A DNA stretch of 64,000 nucleotides. Source: Gallionellaceae bacterium (lineage in GTDB: Bacteria > Pseudomonadota > Gammaproteobacteria > Burkholderiales > Gallionellaceae). The notes under the pieces are model-generated. The model was not told where the DNA came from, made no database searches, and saw only the letters and a program-made list of their open reading frames with translations. Below are positions 31,043 through 42,653 of the stretch, one piece after another (positions within the stretch are counted from its first letter, which is position 1; the number at the start of each line of letters is the position of its first letter). The position numbers were made by a program, and so were the translations under genes. Where the stretch lies: assembly GCA_004297065.1 (NCBI GenBank), contig SCUU01000125.1, positions 1 to 64,000 of the forward strand. Reading direction: 5' to 3'.

Positions 31043-32347
31043 ATGTCGAGTAAGCGCGCGGGACAGGTTTTTTTGTGGATGTTTTTTGCATGGGCGGCGT
31101 GCGCCCATGCCGCCGAGGCGCCCAGGCAGGCGCAGCCCATAGATTGGATTATGGCAGTGGTGAACGATGATGTAATTACGCGGCACGAGTTGGATGTACG
31201 CCTTGCCGTGGTCGTGAACCAACTGAAGAAACAGGGCACGCCGTTGCCGGAAGCCGCCGTGCTGGAAAAGCAGATACTGGAACGTATGATCGGCGATATG
31301 CTGCAACTGCAATTCGCCAAGGAGACCGGCCTGCGCGTGGACGACGCCATGCTGGACAAGGCCTTGGGCCGGATTGCGCAGCAAAACAAACTTCCGTCGC
31401 TCGCGGCGTTTCGCGCCAAGGTGGAGCAGGAGGGCGTCGATTTCAATAAATTCCGCGAGGAGATCCGCACCGAAATTTTGACTACCCGCCTGCGCGAGCG
31501 CGAGGTCGACAGCAAACTGGTGGTGAGCGAAAACGAAATTGAAAACTATTTGGCGAACCAGTCCAAACAAGCGGGCAAAGGCGAAGAGCTGAAGCTGGCG
31601 CACATCATGGTGGTGGTGCCGGAACAGGCCAGCGCCGAAAAGATCGGCACCTATAAACAGCGCGCGGAAGAGGCGCTGGCGAAATTGCGTGGCGGCGCGC
31701 CGTTCGCGCAGGTGGCGGCGGGGTATTCCGATGCCGCCGATGCGTTGCAGGGCGGCAATCTGGGCTGGCGTCCCGCAGACCGCTTGCCGTCCATGTTTGC
31801 GGAAGCCCTCCAAAAACTGCAACCCGGCGAAGTGAGCGAAATCCTGCGCAGCCCGAACGGTTTCCACATCCTCAAGCTGGTGGAGCGGCGCAGCAAAGAC
31901 GCGCCGGTAGTCATCACGCAAACCCATGCGCGCCACATCCTGATTAAGACCAGCGAACTGGTGCCGGAGAATGAAGCGAAGAGCCGCCTGGCCGAGATCA
32001 AGCAGCGCATCGACAAAGGTGCCGATTTTGCCGAACAGGCGAAGTTGTATTCGGAAGACGGTAGCGCGACCCAAGGCGGCGATTTAGGCTGGCTTTCGCC
32101 CGGCGAAACCGTGCCGGAATTCGAAGGGCCGATGGACGCGCTCAAGGTCGGCCAGATCAGCGGCTTGGTGCAATCGGGCTTCGGTTGGCACCTGATCCAG
32201 GTTTTGGAACGCCGCAACACCGACGTGAGCGTGGAGCAGAAAAAACAGCAAGCGCGCAATTCCATCCGTGCGTTCAGATCGGACGAGGCATTTCAGGACT
32301 GGTTGCGCCAGTTGCGCGACCGTGCTTTCGTCGAATACCGCAAGTAA
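31043..32347 (+). CDS. surA: Periplasmic chaperone/peptidyl-prolyl isomerase SurA
   Basis: A 434-residue folding factor for outer-membrane proteins such as LptD, its upstream neighbour. Signal peptide [19 protein letters not shown] then CAHA|AE. The N-terminal chaperone domain ([20 protein letters not shown]) is followed by two parvulin domains: [20 protein letters not shown] ... [13 protein letters not shown], and [18 protein letters not shown] ... [19 protein letters not shown] 31043 is chosen over ATG 31013 because GAGAGAAG precedes it and 31013 lies inside a repeat. Confidence 0.95.
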   Translation: MSSKRAGQVFLWMFFAWAACAHAAEAPRQAQPIDWIMAVVNDDVITRHELDVRLAVVVNQLKKQGTPLPEAAVLEKQILERMIGDMLQLQFAKETGLRVDDAMLDKALGRIAQQNKLPSLAAFRAKVEQEGVDFNKFREEIRTEILTTRLREREVDSKLVVSENEIENYLANQSKQAGKGEELKLAHIMVVVPEQASAEKIGTYKQRAEEALAKLRGGAPFAQVAAGYSDAADALQGGNLGWRPADRLPSMFAEALQKLQPGEVSEILRSPNGFHILKLVERRSKDAPVVITQTHARHILIKTSELVPENEAKSRLAEIKQRIDKGADFAEQAKLYSEDGSATQGGDLGWLSPGETVPEFEGPMDALKVGQISGLVQSGFGWHLIQVLERRNTDVSVEQKKQQARNSIRAFRSDEAFQDWLRQLRDRAFVEYRK

Positions 32348-32348
32348 T

Positions 32349-33365
32349 GTGAATATCGCGCAGCGATATCCATTGGCTTCCCCCCACTGGGAGGGGTTTA
32401 AGCCCCTTGCCATTACCGCGGGCGAACCGGCAGGTATCGGCCCCGACCTGTGTCTGCAATTGCAGCGGCAAGCGCAAGCACTGGTGGTAATTGCCGACCG
32501 ATCGCTGCTGCTGCTGCGCGCCGCGCAACTCGGCCTAGACCTTGAGTTGCATCATTACACCCCCGCCGCCCCTTTTATCCCCGGCAAGTTGAGCACGCTG
32601 CATGTGCCATTGGCGCGGCCCGCGCAAGCCGGGAAACTGGATATCGCCAATGCGCCCTACGTGCTGGAGACTTTGCGCCGCGCGCTGCAAGGCTGCGTGT
32701 CCGGCGAATTTTCCGGCATGGTCACCGCGCCGGTGCATAAGGGTATTATCAATGACGCCGGCATCCCGTTCACCGGACATACCGAATACCTCGCCGAACA
32801 AACGCAAACGCCGCAGGTGGTAATGATGCTGGCCGGTGGTGGCATGCGCGTGGCGCTCGCAACGACGCATCTGCCGTTGCGCGAGGTGGCGGATGCAATT
32901 ACGGCGCCTTTGCTGGAAAACGTGCTGCGCATCATGCAGCGCGACCTGCAACGCCGTTTCGGCATCGCCCGGCCGCGCATTCTGGTGGCCGGGCTCAACC
33001 CTCATGCCGGCGAAGGCGGATATCTCGGGCGCGAAGAAATCGAGGTGATGATTCCCGTGCTGGACAAGCTGCGCGCGGAGGGCGTGCAGGTGAGCGCGCC
33101 GCTACCCGCCGATACCCTGTTCGCCGCGCACCGGCTGCACGAATGCGACGCCGTGCTGGCGATGTACCACGATCAGGGGTTGCCGGTGTTGAAGCATGCC
33201 AGCTTCGGCGTGGGGGTGAACATCACACTGGGCCTGCCCTTCATCCGCACCTCGGTCGATCACGGTACCGCGCTGGAATTGGCGGGGACGGGCAAAGCCG
33301 ATGTGGGTAGCTTGTTAGAGGCGATCAAAATCGCAACTAAAATGGCAGAACATGAACGGGCATAA
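32349..33365 (+). CDS. pdxA: 4-hydroxythreonine-4-phosphate dehydrogenase
   Basis: A 338-residue NAD-dependent dehydrogenase of pyridoxal-5'-phosphate synthesis. [20 protein letters not shown] opens the fold. Metal and substrate residues lie in [20 protein letters not shown] (Lys, His), [14 protein letters not shown] (His) and [17 protein letters not shown] (His, Asp); [20 protein letters not shown] ends it. The start is uncertain: no ATG is in frame before the fold. GTG 32349, one base after the surA stop, or TTG 32373 are possible. The N-terminal extension contains a small CCCCACTGGGAGGGG palindrome. The end overlaps rsmA by 14 bases. Confidence 0.93.
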   Translation: MNIAQRYPLASPHWEGFKPLAITAGEPAGIGPDLCLQLQRQAQALVVIADRSLLLLRAAQLGLDLELHHYTPAAPFIPGKLSTLHVPLARPAQAGKLDIANAPYVLETLRRALQGCVSGEFSGMVTAPVHKGIINDAGIPFTGHTEYLAEQTQTPQVVMMLAGGGMRVALATTHLPLREVADAITAPLLENVLRIMQRDLQRRFGIARPRILVAGLNPHAGEGGYLGREEIEVMIPVLDKLRAEGVQVSAPLPADTLFAAHRLHECDAVLAMYHDQGLPVLKHASFGVGVNITLGLPFIRTSVDHGTALELAGTGKADVGSLLEAIKIATKMAEHERA

Positions 33366-34143
33366 AGCCAAAAAATCCTTTGGCCAAAATTTTTTGGTCG
33401 ATCAGAACATCATCGCCGACATCGTGCGTGCGATCCGTCCCGAGGCCGCCGACAACATGGTGGAGATCGGCCCCGGTCTCGGCGCGCTGACGCGCCCGCT
33501 GTTGCACCGCCTGGACAAACTGCATGTGGTGGAAATAGACCGCGACATCATCGCGCGCCTGAAGACAGACTACCCGCAAGACAAAATCGTCATCCACGAA
33601 GGCGATGCGCTCAAATTCGATTTCGCCACGCTGGGCGCTCCCTTGCGCATCGTCGGCAACCTGCCCTACAACATTTCCTCGCCGCTGCTGTTCCACTTCG
33701 CCGACTATGCCGCGCGCATCACCGACATGCATTTCATGTTGCAGAACGAAGTGGTGGAACGCATGGTGGCCGAGCCTTCCACGCCGGAATACGGGCGCTT
33801 GTCGGTGATGCTGCAATACCGCTTTTACATGGAAAAATTGCTCGACGTGCCGCCGCAGTCGTTCCGCCCCGCGCCCAAAGTAGATTCGGCCATTGTGCGC
33901 TTGATCCCGATCCCGGCCGACAAGATCGGGGTAAAGGACGAAACACTGTTCGCCCAAGTGGTGTCTGCTGCTTTCGGCCAACGCCGCAAGACGTTGCGCA
34001 ATACGCTCAAAGCCTATCTGACGGAAAGCGGTTTCGCGCAACTCGGCATCGACCCACAGTTGCGCGCCGAGAATCTCGGATATTTGGATTTCGCCCGGAT
34101 CGCGAACCGGATAACCGCAGAACGCCGCATTCGGCCAAGCTGA
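33352..34143 (+). CDS. rsmA: 16S rRNA dimethyladenosine methyltransferase
   Basis: 263 residues. Dimethylates A1518 and A1519 of 16S rRNA (KsgA). Motifs: [35 protein letters not shown] (SAM motif I), [12 protein letters not shown], and the catalytic [30 protein letters not shown] is the C-terminal signature. Overlap with pdxA (surA-pdxA-rsmA order) is the classic proteobacterial arrangement. Confidence 0.97.
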   Translation: MNGHKAKKSFGQNFLVDQNIIADIVRAIRPEAADNMVEIGPGLGALTRPLLHRLDKLHVVEIDRDIIARLKTDYPQDKIVIHEGDALKFDFATLGAPLRIVGNLPYNISSPLLFHFADYAARITDMHFMLQNEVVERMVAEPSTPEYGRLSVMLQYRFYMEKLLDVPPQSFRPAPKVDSAIVRLIPIPADKIGVKDETLFAQVVSAAFGQRRKTLRNTLKAYLTESGFAQLGIDPQLRAENLGYLDFARIANRITAERRIRPS

Positions 34144-34213
34144 TTGCAAAACAAGTGGTTTGGTCATAAAGTACGCGCCCTGACCGTTACAACAAAAATC
34201 TTGGAGGATAGCT

Positions 34214-34393
34214 ATGGAAAACCGTGAAAAACGTGGCACAGTTCTGGTGTTCGTCGGGCTGGCACTGATTGTTTCTGCATTTATTGTAGGTGTCAGCGCT
34301 GCGGGCATTATCCTGATGAGTTTTGCTATTACGATTGCAGGATATGGCGCAGGTTGCATCATGGATTCGCCCTGTGGCATGGCTAAAAAATAA
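34214..34393 (+). CDS. Small two-helix membrane protein
   Basis: 59 residues: MENREKRGTVLVFVGLALIV then SAFIVGVSAAGIILMSFAIT and a Cys-containing tail (AGCIMDSPCGMAKK). A good ribosome-binding site (TTGGAGGATAGCT) lies just before the ATG. The first ~7 residues are charged and the next ~40 hydrophobic, so an inner-membrane protein is likely. No family is recognised. It stands 70 bases downstream of rsmA. Confidence 0.65.
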   Translation: MENREKRGTVLVFVGLALIVSAFIVGVSAAGIILMSFAITIAGYGAGCIMDSPCGMAKK

Positions 34394-34507
34394 CTCGCCG
34401 CAACCCCGCTACAATTGCAGATATCTGGTCGCTCTCCATCCCGTGCATCGGGGTGGGGGGCGATTTCAGTTAGACTCACGCTACATACCTAACTTAAGCC
34501 TATCTCT

Positions 34508-35344
34508 ATGTCCGATATACCCCCTATTGTCATGACCTTTGCGGCGACCGACCCGAGTGGCGGTGCCGGTTTGCAGGCCGACATTCTGACCATCGCCAGC
34601 ATGGGTTGCCATCCGCTGTCGGTGGTGACCGCTATCACGGTGCAAGATACCAGCGGGGTGGATGATGTGCAGCCGATGGATGCCGAATGGGTGGTGGATC
34701 AGGCGCGCACCGTGCTGGAAGACATGCCGGTCGCGGCGTTCAAGATCGGTTTGCTCGGCAGCGTGGATAACATCACCGCCATCGCCGAAGTGATCTCCGA
34801 TTATCCCGATGTGCCGCTGGTGTTCGATCCCGTGCTTGCATCCGGGCGCGGCGATGAGTTGGCGAACGAGGATATGTTGTCCGCTTTGCGCGAGTTGCTG
34901 TTGCCGCAGACGACCATCTTGACGCCGAACAGCATGGAGGCGCGCCGCCTGATCGTGGATGAAGATAACGAGCAGGATGATCCCAACCTGCACGAATGCG
35001 CCAAGCGCATTATCCGGTTGGGGTGCGAATATGTGCTGATTACCGGCACGCACGAACACACGCCCAAGGTCATTAACACGCTGTACGGCGAGCGCGGTCT
35101 GGTGCGCAGCGACAATTGGCCGCGCCTGCCGGGCATTTACCACGGCTCGGGCTGCACCTTGGCCTCGGCCATCGCGGCCTTGCTGGCCAACGGTTTGCCG
35201 GTGGAAGAGGCGGTGCGCGAGGCGCAAGAGTACACCTGGGAAGCATTGAAATACGGCTTCCGTCCCGGCATGGGACAGCACATTCCGGACCGCTTGTTCT
35301 GGGCGCGGGACGAAGACGAGGATGATGCGGAAACCCGCCATTGA
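34508..35344 (+). CDS. thiD: Hydroxymethylpyrimidine/phosphomethylpyrimidine kinase
   Basis: A 278-residue ribokinase-fold enzyme phosphorylating HMP and HMP-P for thiamine synthesis. VMTFAATDPSGGAGLQADIL is the substrate site, SVVTAITVQDTSGVDDVQPM follows, and LPGIYHGSGCTLASAIAALL carries the anion hole and catalytic Cys/Asp-equivalent region. The C-terminal DEDEDDAETRH is an acidic tail not typical of E. coli ThiD. It lies upstream of thiE with a 254-base repeat-filled gap. Confidence 0.95.
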   Translation: MSDIPPIVMTFAATDPSGGAGLQADILTIASMGCHPLSVVTAITVQDTSGVDDVQPMDAEWVVDQARTVLEDMPVAAFKIGLLGSVDNITAIAEVISDYPDVPLVFDPVLASGRGDELANEDMLSALRELLLPQTTILTPNSMEARRLIVDEDNEQDDPNLHECAKRIIRLGCEYVLITGTHEHTPKVINTLYGERGLVRSDNWPRLPGIYHGSGCTLASAIAALLANGLPVEEAVREAQEYTWEALKYGFRPGMGQHIPDRLFWARDEDEDDAETRH

Positions 35345-35598
35345 GAGCTGGTTCAAAAATTGCCTTGCTCGTTTGCTTCCTCCCCCGCCAGGGGGGTAAC
35401 CAGCGACTTGCTGGCGGTGTTTGCCAGCTTAACGTGAAACTCGCGTAGCGATTCGTTTGCCCTTTCTCCCGCGTGCGGGGGAAAGTTGGATAGGGGGAAA
35501 CGGGCATGGCGAGTTTCATTATCAGGGGTGACAGCTTGCCATGCCCGTTAGTCGAATGGCTAGTTGTTTCACCCAGAGGATTGAGGAGAGGGTGACTC
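35345..35598. repeat. Repeat-rich gap between thiD and thiE
   Basis: Contains the 35-base hairpin segment shared with 27371 (35397-35431), a CCTTTCTCCCGCGTGCGGGGGAAAG palindrome (about 35461) and the GGGCAT...ATGCCC element (35500-35549). No gene is visible. Confidence 0.7.
35500..35549. repeat. GGGCAT...ATGCCC palindrome, copy 2
   Basis: ACGGGCATGGCGAGTTTCAT ... GCCATGCCCGT, with a perfect 7-8 base terminal inversion (ACGGGCATGGC/GCCATGCCCGT). The interior shares TATCAGGGGTG and the general layout with 30974-31019. Confidence 0.75.
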
Positions 35599-36282
35599 GT
35601 GAAAAGAATTGCGACGCATAGCATTTCTGAGAAACCAATTAGAGGCTTGTACGCGATCACGCCGGATAGCGCCGACACCCCGGAGTTGTTGCGCAAAGTC
35701 CGCTTGGCTTTGCAAGGCGGTGCGCGGGTGTTGCAATACCGTAACAAAGCTGCAGACGCAACTTTGCACTTGCAGCAGGCGCAGGCATTGCGCCAATTGA
35801 CGCGCGAATTCGACGCTACCTTTATCGTCAACGACGATGCGCAACTGGCGGCGCAGGTAGATGCGGACGGGGTGCATCTGGGCGGCGAAGACGGCAGCGT
35901 GGCGGCGGCGCGCAAGTTGCTCGGGCCACGCAAGCTCATTGGTGTGTCTTGTTATAATCGCAAGCAGTTGGCGCGAGAGGCGGTGCAGGCCGGAGCCGAC
36001 TACGTGGCATTCGGCGCATTTTTTCCTTCCGGTGTTAAACCCGCTGCGGTAAGGGCGGAGCCTGAGTTGTTGCAGTGGGCGCATCGGGAACTGGGCGTGT
36101 CGCTGGTGGCGATAGGCGGTATTACGCAAGCTAACGGCGCGGCGCTGGTGCGAGCGGGTGCCGATGCGCTGGCGGTGATTTCGGCAGTATTTGATGCGGC
36201 GGATATCCGGTCTGCCGCGCAAGAATTTTCAACACTTATCAGCAAGGTTCAGCATGACATCCCACAATCAAGAGCTTTTTGA
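35599..36282 (+). CDS. thiE: Thiamine-phosphate synthase
   Basis: A 227-residue TIM barrel joining HMP-PP and thiazole phosphate. [18 protein letters not shown] begins the fold, then [34 protein letters not shown] (phosphate/Mg), [34 protein letters not shown] and VAIGGIT. The start is GTG 35599 with GAGGAGAGGG upstream; no ATG fits better. The end overlaps hemL by 29 bases, so the two are translationally coupled. Confidence 0.93.
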   Translation: MKRIATHSISEKPIRGLYAITPDSADTPELLRKVRLALQGGARVLQYRNKAADATLHLQQAQALRQLTREFDATFIVNDDAQLAAQVDADGVHLGGEDGSVAAARKLLGPRKLIGVSCYNRKQLAREAVQAGADYVAFGAFFPSGVKPAAVRAEPELLQWAHRELGVSLVAIGGITQANGAALVRAGADALAVISAVFDAADIRSAAQEFSTLISKVQHDIPQSRAF

Positions 36283-37537
36283 CCAGTCCCAGCGCATCAT
36301 CCCCGGCGGCGTGAATTCGCCGGTGCGCGCATTCAAATCGGTGGGCGGCACGCCGCTGTTTTTCAAGCGCGGACTAGGCGCATATGTGTGGGATGCCGAC
36401 GACAAGCGCTACATCGACTACGTGAATTCTTGGGGCCCGATGATCGTCGGCCATTGCCATCCCGAGGTGGTGCAAGCCGTGCAGGATGCCGCCGCGCAAG
36501 GCTTGGGTTTCGGCGCACCGACCGCGTCCGAACTGGAAATCGCCGAGCTGCTGTGCAAGATTTTGCCCAGTCTGGAAATGGTGCGCTTGGTCAGCTCCGG
36601 CACCGAAGCGACGATGACGGCGATCCGTTTAGCGCGCGGTTTTACCGGGCGTTCGCGCATCATCAAATTTGAGGGCTGCTACCACGGTCACTCCGATGGC
36701 TTGCTGGTCAAGGCCGGTTCGGGTGCGCTGACGTTCGGTCAGCCGAGTTCTTCCGGCGTCCCCGCCGAAATCGCCGCGCTCACCACGGTGCTGGACTACA
36801 ACGATGCCGCCGGGCTGGAAAAAGCGTTTGCCGAATACGGCAACGAGATCGCCGCAGTGATCGTCGAGCCGGTCGCGGGCAACATGAACCTGATTTTGCC
36901 CAAGCGCGAGTTTCTCGATGCGATGCGCAACTTGTGTACCCGGCACGGCGCGGTGCTGATTCTGGATGAGGTGATGTCCGGCTTCCGCGTCGGCCTGCAA
37001 GGCGCACACGGCCATTTCGGCATCAAGCCCGACCTCATCACGCTGGGCAAGGTGATGGGCGGCGGTTTGCCCGCAGCCGCCCTCGGTGGTCGCCGCGACA
37101 TCATGCAATGCCTCGCCCCATTGGGCGCGGTGTATCAGGCGGGCACACTGTCCGGCAATCCGGTGGCGGTGGCGGCGGGCTTGACCACATTGAAGCTGGT
37201 GCAAGCGCCGGGCTTCTACGAGCGCCTGACTAAACTCGCCCAACAGATGACCGAGGGATTGAGCGCCAGCGCCGCGAGACACGGCATCCCGTTCAGCGCG
37301 CAATCCATCGGCAGCATGTTTGGCCTGTATTTCAGCAGCAAAGTGCCGACCTCCTACGCCGAAGTGATGGCCAGCGACAAAGCCGCATTCAACCGTTTTT
37401 TCCATGCCATGCTGGATGAGGGCGTGTATCTCGCACCGTCGGCGTTCGAGGCGGGTTTCGTTTCCGCCGCGCACACCGAGGCCGACATCGCCGCAACCAT
37501 CGCCGCCGCCGACAAGATCTTCGCGGCCTGGAAATGA
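36254..37537 (+). CDS. hemL: Glutamate-1-semialdehyde 2,1-aminomutase
   Basis: A 427-residue PLP enzyme making 5-aminolevulinate in the C5 heme route. [20 protein letters not shown] at the N-terminus, [20 protein letters not shown] for PLP phosphate, [12 protein letters not shown] (Asp to the pyridine N) and [19 protein letters not shown] with the Schiff-base Lys. ATG 36254 lies inside the end of thiE. hemB and hemE are elsewhere in this window. Its TGA stop is the first codon of the hairpin element at 37535. Confidence 0.97.
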   Translation: MTSHNQELFDQSQRIIPGGVNSPVRAFKSVGGTPLFFKRGLGAYVWDADDKRYIDYVNSWGPMIVGHCHPEVVQAVQDAAAQGLGFGAPTASELEIAELLCKILPSLEMVRLVSSGTEATMTAIRLARGFTGRSRIIKFEGCYHGHSDGLLVKAGSGALTFGQPSSSGVPAEIAALTTVLDYNDAAGLEKAFAEYGNEIAAVIVEPVAGNMNLILPKREFLDAMRNLCTRHGAVLILDEVMSGFRVGLQGAHGHFGIKPDLITLGKVMGGGLPAAALGGRRDIMQCLAPLGAVYQAGTLSGNPVAVAAGLTTLKLVQAPGFYERLTKLAQQMTEGLSASAARHGIPFSAQSIGSMFGLYFSSKVPTSYAEVMASDKAAFNRFFHAMLDEGVYLAPSAFEAGFVSAAHTEADIAATIAAADKIFAAWK

Positions 37538-37680
37538 GCGCCCCAAGAAATTCAGAATTTTGGGATGCAGCGCAAGGCGCACGGCGCGCAGCGACCGAGA
37601 CATACCAGATAGGTAGGCGAGTGAGCGAGCACCGTGCAACGCCGCGATGCGCCCAAAAAATGAGTTTTTTTGGGCGCTCA
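37535..37680 (-). repeat. Hairpin-bounded repeat element, copy B
   Basis: 146 bases from the hemL TGA to just before engB. The left arm TGAGCGCCCCAAGAAATTCA... and right arm ...TTTTTTTGGGCGCTCA are inverted repeats of about 28 bases. The ~90-base centre read on the minus strand (GTGCTCGCTCACTCGCCTAC, GGTATGTCTCGGTCGCTG, CGCCTTGCGCTGCATCCC) matches the centre of 57481-57625 at about 80% by eye. The orientation is inverted relative to that copy. Confidence 0.85.
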
Positions 37681-37682
37681 TA

Positions 37683-38282
37683 ATGGGACTGTTTTCGCAG
37701 GCGGCGTTCTTCACCACGGTCAATCACATAAAAGACTTGCCGTTGCACGGCGGCAAGGAAGTGGCTTTCGTCGGGCGCTCCAACGCGGGCAAGTCGAGCG
37801 CGATCAACACGCTCGCCAACCACACGCGGCTGGCCTTTACCAGTAAGACACCGGGGCGCACCCAGCACTTGAATTACTTTTCGCTGGGCGACAGCAAATT
37901 TCTGGTGGACTTGCCCGGTTACGGCTACGCCAAAGTGCCGCCCGATGTGCAGCAACACTGGGAAGCGCTGCTGAGTCAGTATTTGCAAACCCGTGAGGCT
38001 TTATGCGGCCTGGTGGTCATTATGGATTCCCGCCATCCTTTGACAGCGCTGGATGAGCAAATGCTGGACTGGTTCTCCGAAACCGGCAAGCCCGTGCATG
38101 TACTGCTGACCAAATCGGATAAGTTGAGCCGCCAGCAAGCCACGCAAACGTTGCGCGAAGTAAAGGCTTACCTGAGCGAGCATTTCCCGTTTTGCTCGGT
38201 GCAACTTTTCTCCAGCTTGAAGAAACAGGGGATGGAAGAAGCCGAAGCGCTGATTGCGGGTTGGTTGGCGCAAGCGCAATAG
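37683..38282 (+). CDS. engB: Ribosome biogenesis GTPase EngB/YihA
   Basis: A 199-residue Era-like GTPase for 50S assembly. G1 [17 protein letters not shown]2/switch [15 protein letters not shown]3 [14 protein letters not shown]4 [10 protein letters not shown] and the G5 region QLFSS. ATG 37683 is chosen because [20 protein letters not shown] aligns with the family start; the upstream in-frame ATG (37647) lies inside the hairpin element. No strong Shine-Dalgarno is present; the leader is the right arm of the hairpin. Confidence 0.95.
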   Translation: MGLFSQAAFFTTVNHIKDLPLHGGKEVAFVGRSNAGKSSAINTLANHTRLAFTSKTPGRTQHLNYFSLGDSKFLVDLPGYGYAKVPPDVQQHWEALLSQYLQTREALCGLVVIMDSRHPLTALDEQMLDWFSETGKPVHVLLTKSDKLSRQQATQTLREVKAYLSEHFPFCSVQLFSSLKKQGMEEAEALIAGWLAQAQ

Positions 38283-38283
38283 G

Positions 38284-39463
<1,180 letters not shown>

Positions 39464-39611
39464 CAGGTCTATGAGTTAACTGTTTTGGATTTCCGCCACT
39501 CTCCCCTGTTCCACCACCGAGCGGCGGAGCCAGGTTAGAGGTAGTCGGCGAGGACGGCCTGAACAGTCGAGCAACGCGGGGAACCTCGAAAATATCCGCT
39601 CAGCCCGTGCA

Positions 39612-40205
39612 TCACCCCGCCAACAACGTCTCCACCGCCGCAATATCCGCATGGGTTTCGGGATGGCGGCTGCCGCTGTGGCGCGCATTCTCCGGCAACA
39701 CGATGATGTGCATCTGGGTGCCGGATTCGCTGGTCATGGTGTAACTCGGCACACTCTCTTCGCGTCCGCCCACGCGCGCTTTCCATTCCCCGTCTTCGAA
39801 TTCAAGGTTGTGCTTGAGCAGAAATAGCAGCACGGCTTTGGCGTCGTCGCTAAACAGCATGAGGTTGATGTCGGAGCGTTCGCCCGCCGTGCCGCTCAAT
39901 ACCGAGCCCACGAGGTAGGGGTGAAACGGCTCCAGCAGATGCATGGCGGCGAGGGCTTCTTCACGCAGATGATAGAGGATGTCGGGGTGGCTATCCCGCT
40001 GGTAGAGGGCGCGATAACTGAGCAAGGCCTCTTCCACTTCCTGGTTGCTGGGCAGGTGTTGGGTGTCGGCTGCGCCGAGTTGGCGTGCGGCTTTACGCTT
40101 GGCGAAAGCGAAGTCGGTGATGCCGTCCTTGGCGATCATGCGGGCGGCGAGGTGCGCGAGTTGTTCGCGCATGAGGTCGCGCCGTTGCGGGTGGGGTTTG
40201 CCCAT
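39612..40205 (-). CDS. Conserved protein with degenerate nucleotidyltransferase-like motif
   Basis: 197 residues, stop-to-stop tight with the PBP1A gene (single-base overlap at 40205, TGATG type). The middle reads PYLVGSVLSGTAGERSDINL then MLFSDDAKAV, which recalls the GS...D.D signature of pol-beta-type nucleotidyltransferases. N-terminal QLAHLAARMIAKDGITDFAF and AKRKAARQLG are helical and basic. The function is unknown; activity is doubtful without a clear second acidic pair. Confidence 0.6.
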   Translation of the reverse strand: MGKPHPQRRDLMREQLAHLAARMIAKDGITDFAFAKRKAARQLGAADTQHLPSNQEVEEALLSYRALYQRDSHPDILYHLREEALAAMHLLEPFHPYLVGSVLSGTAGERSDINLMLFSDDAKAVLLFLLKHNLEFEDGEWKARVGGREESVPSYTMTSESGTQMHIIVLPENARHSGSRHPETHADIAAVETLLAG

Positions 40206-42514
40206 CAGAATAATTGGTCTTTCACCGAGTCGATGCGTTCGGAATTTTCGCCGGGTTGCGTTTCGCCAACTGCCGCCGGGACATTTTCCTGGTAGAAATA
40301 TTCCACCCTGCCGCCGTCCGGGTCGCGCAGGCCGCTGTCGTTGATGCGCGCGGCGACCATGTTTTCCGGCATGGTGTATTCGGCTTCCGGAACATCCTTG
40401 AGTACTTTCCCCATGTAGCTCATCCAGATGGGCAGCGCGGCACCGCCGCCGGTTTCCTTATCGCCCAGACTGCGCGGGGTATCGAAGCCTATCCACGATA
40501 TGCCCACGATGGTGGGTTGGAATCCGCAGAACCAGGCATCCATCGAATCGCTGGTGGTACCGGTTTTTCCGGCAAGATCCTGGCGCCCCAGCGACATGGC
40601 GCGGATGGCTGTGCCGTGGCGCACGACGTCCTGCATCATGCTGACCATGGTATAGGCGTTGCGCACGTCGATGACTTGTTCTGCGCCTTCACCGGCCACA
40701 ACGGAGGCGGCTTGGTTGATTAGTTTGCCTTGTGCGTCTTCGATGCGCTCGATGAAGTAAGGCATGATGCGGTAGCCACCGTTGGCAAAGACGGAATACC
40801 CGGTCAGCAGTTGCATCGGGGTGACGGAGCCGGCACCCAGTGCCATGGTGAGGTAAGGGCCATGTTTGTCTTTATCGAAGCCGAATTTGGTGATGTAGTC
40901 CTGCGCATATTCGGGGGTGATCGCCTGAAGAATACGAATGGAAACAAGGTTTTTTGATTTGATTAAGCCTTGGCGCATGCGCATGGGGCCGTCGAAATTG
41001 TCATCGAAATTTTTGGGTTGCCACGGCTGGTCGCCGGTTTGGGCGGCGTCAAACACCAGCGGCGCATCGTTGATGACGGAGGCAGGGGTAAAGCCTTTTT
41101 CCAACGCCGCAGAATAAATAAATGGTTTGAAGCTGGAGCCGGGTTGGCGCCAGGCTTGGGTAACGTGGTTGAATTGGTTGTGGTTGAAATCGAAGCCCCC
41201 TACCAAAGCATAAATTTGGCCGTTACGCGGGTTGGCGGAGACGAAGGCCGACTCGACTTGGGGAATTTGGGTAATTTGCCAGCCGCCTTTTTCATTCTGC
41301 TGGACGCGAATGAGCGAACCGACACGAATGCGCTGGTTGAGCGACAGCCTGTCGCCCAGTGTACGTTGGGCGAAGCGTAACCCTTCGCCGCCGATCTCGA
41401 CAACTTGTCCCCCCTTGCAATAAGCCTTGATGCTCTTGGTGCTGACCGATTCGACAACGGCCGGAATCAGGTCGTCGCTATCGGCCACCTCCTGCAAGGC
41501 CTCTTCCAGAAATTCCTCGCTTTTGTCATTGCGCAGATCGATAAAACCTTCCGGACCGCGATAGCCATGCCGGCTGTCGTATTCCAGAACGCCATTGCGC
41601 ACGGCCACATAAGCGGCAGCCTGATCTTGCTGGCGTATGGTGGTGTACACGTTATAGCCTTGGGTGTAAGCATCTTCCCGATAGCGTTCGTACATCATCT
41701 GACGCACCATTTCGGCGAGGTAGTCGGCCTTGACGGAAAACTCCTGATTCCCGTGTTTGGCTACGATGGGTTCGATTTGCGCCGCTTCAAGTTGGGTTGT
41801 AGTGATGAAACCCAGCTCGCGCATGCGGCGCAGCACATACATTTGGCGGAGTTTGGCGCGCTTGGGGTTTACTACCGGGTTATAAGCTGAGGGTGCCTTG
41901 GGCAGACCGGCGAGCATGGACATTTCCGCGATACTGATCTGACTCAGCGGCTTGCCGAAATAAACCTGTGCTGCGGCCGCAAAACCGTAAGAGCGCTGGC
42001 CCAAATAAATCTGGTTAATGTAGAGTTGCAGGATTTCATCTTTGCTCAAGTTGTGTTCGATCTTGAATGCCAGCAGCACTTCGTTAAATTTGCGCGTTAA
42101 TGTTTTTTCCTTGGATAAAAAGAAATTTCGCGCGACTTGCATGGTGATGGTACTGGCACCTTGTTTGGCACCGCCGGACACAAAGTTGGAATAAGCTGCG
42201 CGCAACACCCCGATGTAATCGACGCCGCCGTGCTCATAAAAACGGTCATCTTCCGCTGCCAGGATGGCTTTTTTCATGAGATCAGGGACGTCGTTGATCT
42301 TGATCAATTCGCGGCGTTCCTCACCAAATTCGCCAATCAACAGCCCCTCCGCGCTAAAAACACGTAGCGGCACTTTGGGCCGATAATCAGTCAGAGACTC
42401 CAGCGACGGCAGCGTAGGATAAGTCAGTACCGCCGCAAAAATAATCAGCAATAACGGCAATAACGGCAAAGCAAGGAGCGCGAGAGCGGGAAAGAACCAC
42501 CAACGAGAAGTCAT
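40205..42514 (-). CDS. mrcA: Penicillin-binding protein 1A
   Basis: A 769-residue bifunctional peptidoglycan synthase. An N-terminal membrane anchor (FFPALALLALPLLPLLLIIF) is followed by the glycosyltransferase domain (AAEDDRFYEHGGVDYIGVLR, GASTITMQVARNFFLS, YGFAAAAQVYFGKPLSQ). The transpeptidase has SSFK in QPGSSFKPFIYSAALEKGF and KTG in LAGKTGTTSDSMDAWFCGF. An OB-like insertion of class 1a lies between. It diverges from pilM, 139 bases apart; the mrcA-pil pairing is common in betaproteobacteria. Confidence 0.96.
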   Translation of the reverse strand: MTSRWWFFPALALLALPLLPLLLIIFAAVLTYPTLPSLESLTDYRPKVPLRVFSAEGLLIGEFGEERRELIKINDVPDLMKKAILAAEDDRFYEHGGVDYIGVLRAAYSNFVSGGAKQGASTITMQVARNFFLSKEKTLTRKFNEVLLAFKIEHNLSKDEILQLYINQIYLGQRSYGFAAAAQVYFGKPLSQISIAEMSMLAGLPKAPSAYNPVVNPKRAKLRQMYVLRRMRELGFITTTQLEAAQIEPIVAKHGNQEFSVKADYLAEMVRQMMYERYREDAYTQGYNVYTTIRQQDQAAAYVAVRNGVLEYDSRHGYRGPEGFIDLRNDKSEEFLEEALQEVADSDDLIPAVVESVSTKSIKAYCKGGQVVEIGGEGLRFAQRTLGDRLSLNQRIRVGSLIRVQQNEKGGWQITQIPQVESAFVSANPRNGQIYALVGGFDFNHNQFNHVTQAWRQPGSSFKPFIYSAALEKGFTPASVINDAPLVFDAAQTGDQPWQPKNFDDNFDGPMRMRQGLIKSKNLVSIRILQAITPEYAQDYITKFGFDKDKHGPYLTMALGAGSVTPMQLLTGYSVFANGGYRIMPYFIERIEDAQGKLINQAASVVAGEGAEQVIDVRNAYTMVSMMQDVVRHGTAIRAMSLGRQDLAGKTGTTSDSMDAWFCGFQPTIVGISWIGFDTPRSLGDKETGGGAALPIWMSYMGKVLKDVPEAEYTMPENMVAARINDSGLRDPDGGRVEYFYQENVPAAVGETQPGENSERIDSVKDQLF

Positions 42515-42588
42515 GACTCAGCAATTTTATTTGTATAGTCTGATTATATTCGACTCTGGGTCGGCAAAATTGAGTCTGTAGAAAAAAC

Positions 42589-42617
42589 TTTACACAGTTG
42601 GGTGTTATTGCTAGGAT
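42589..42617 (+). promoter_or_regulatory. Probable promoter of the pilMNOPQ operon
   Basis: TTTACA (42589-42594), a 17-base spacer and TAGGAT (42612-42617) precede pilM by about 36 bases. Fair sigma-70 match in the 139-base divergent mrcA-pilM gap. Confidence 0.5.
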
Positions 42618-42653
42618 TTAAACCACTTTGTACGAAAAAGCTCTAACCAGCCT

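Noticed and set aside
39464-39611. Possible gene between hemB and the 39612 gene
   Set aside because: Only 148 bases with no start, motif or clear hairpin; nothing supported.
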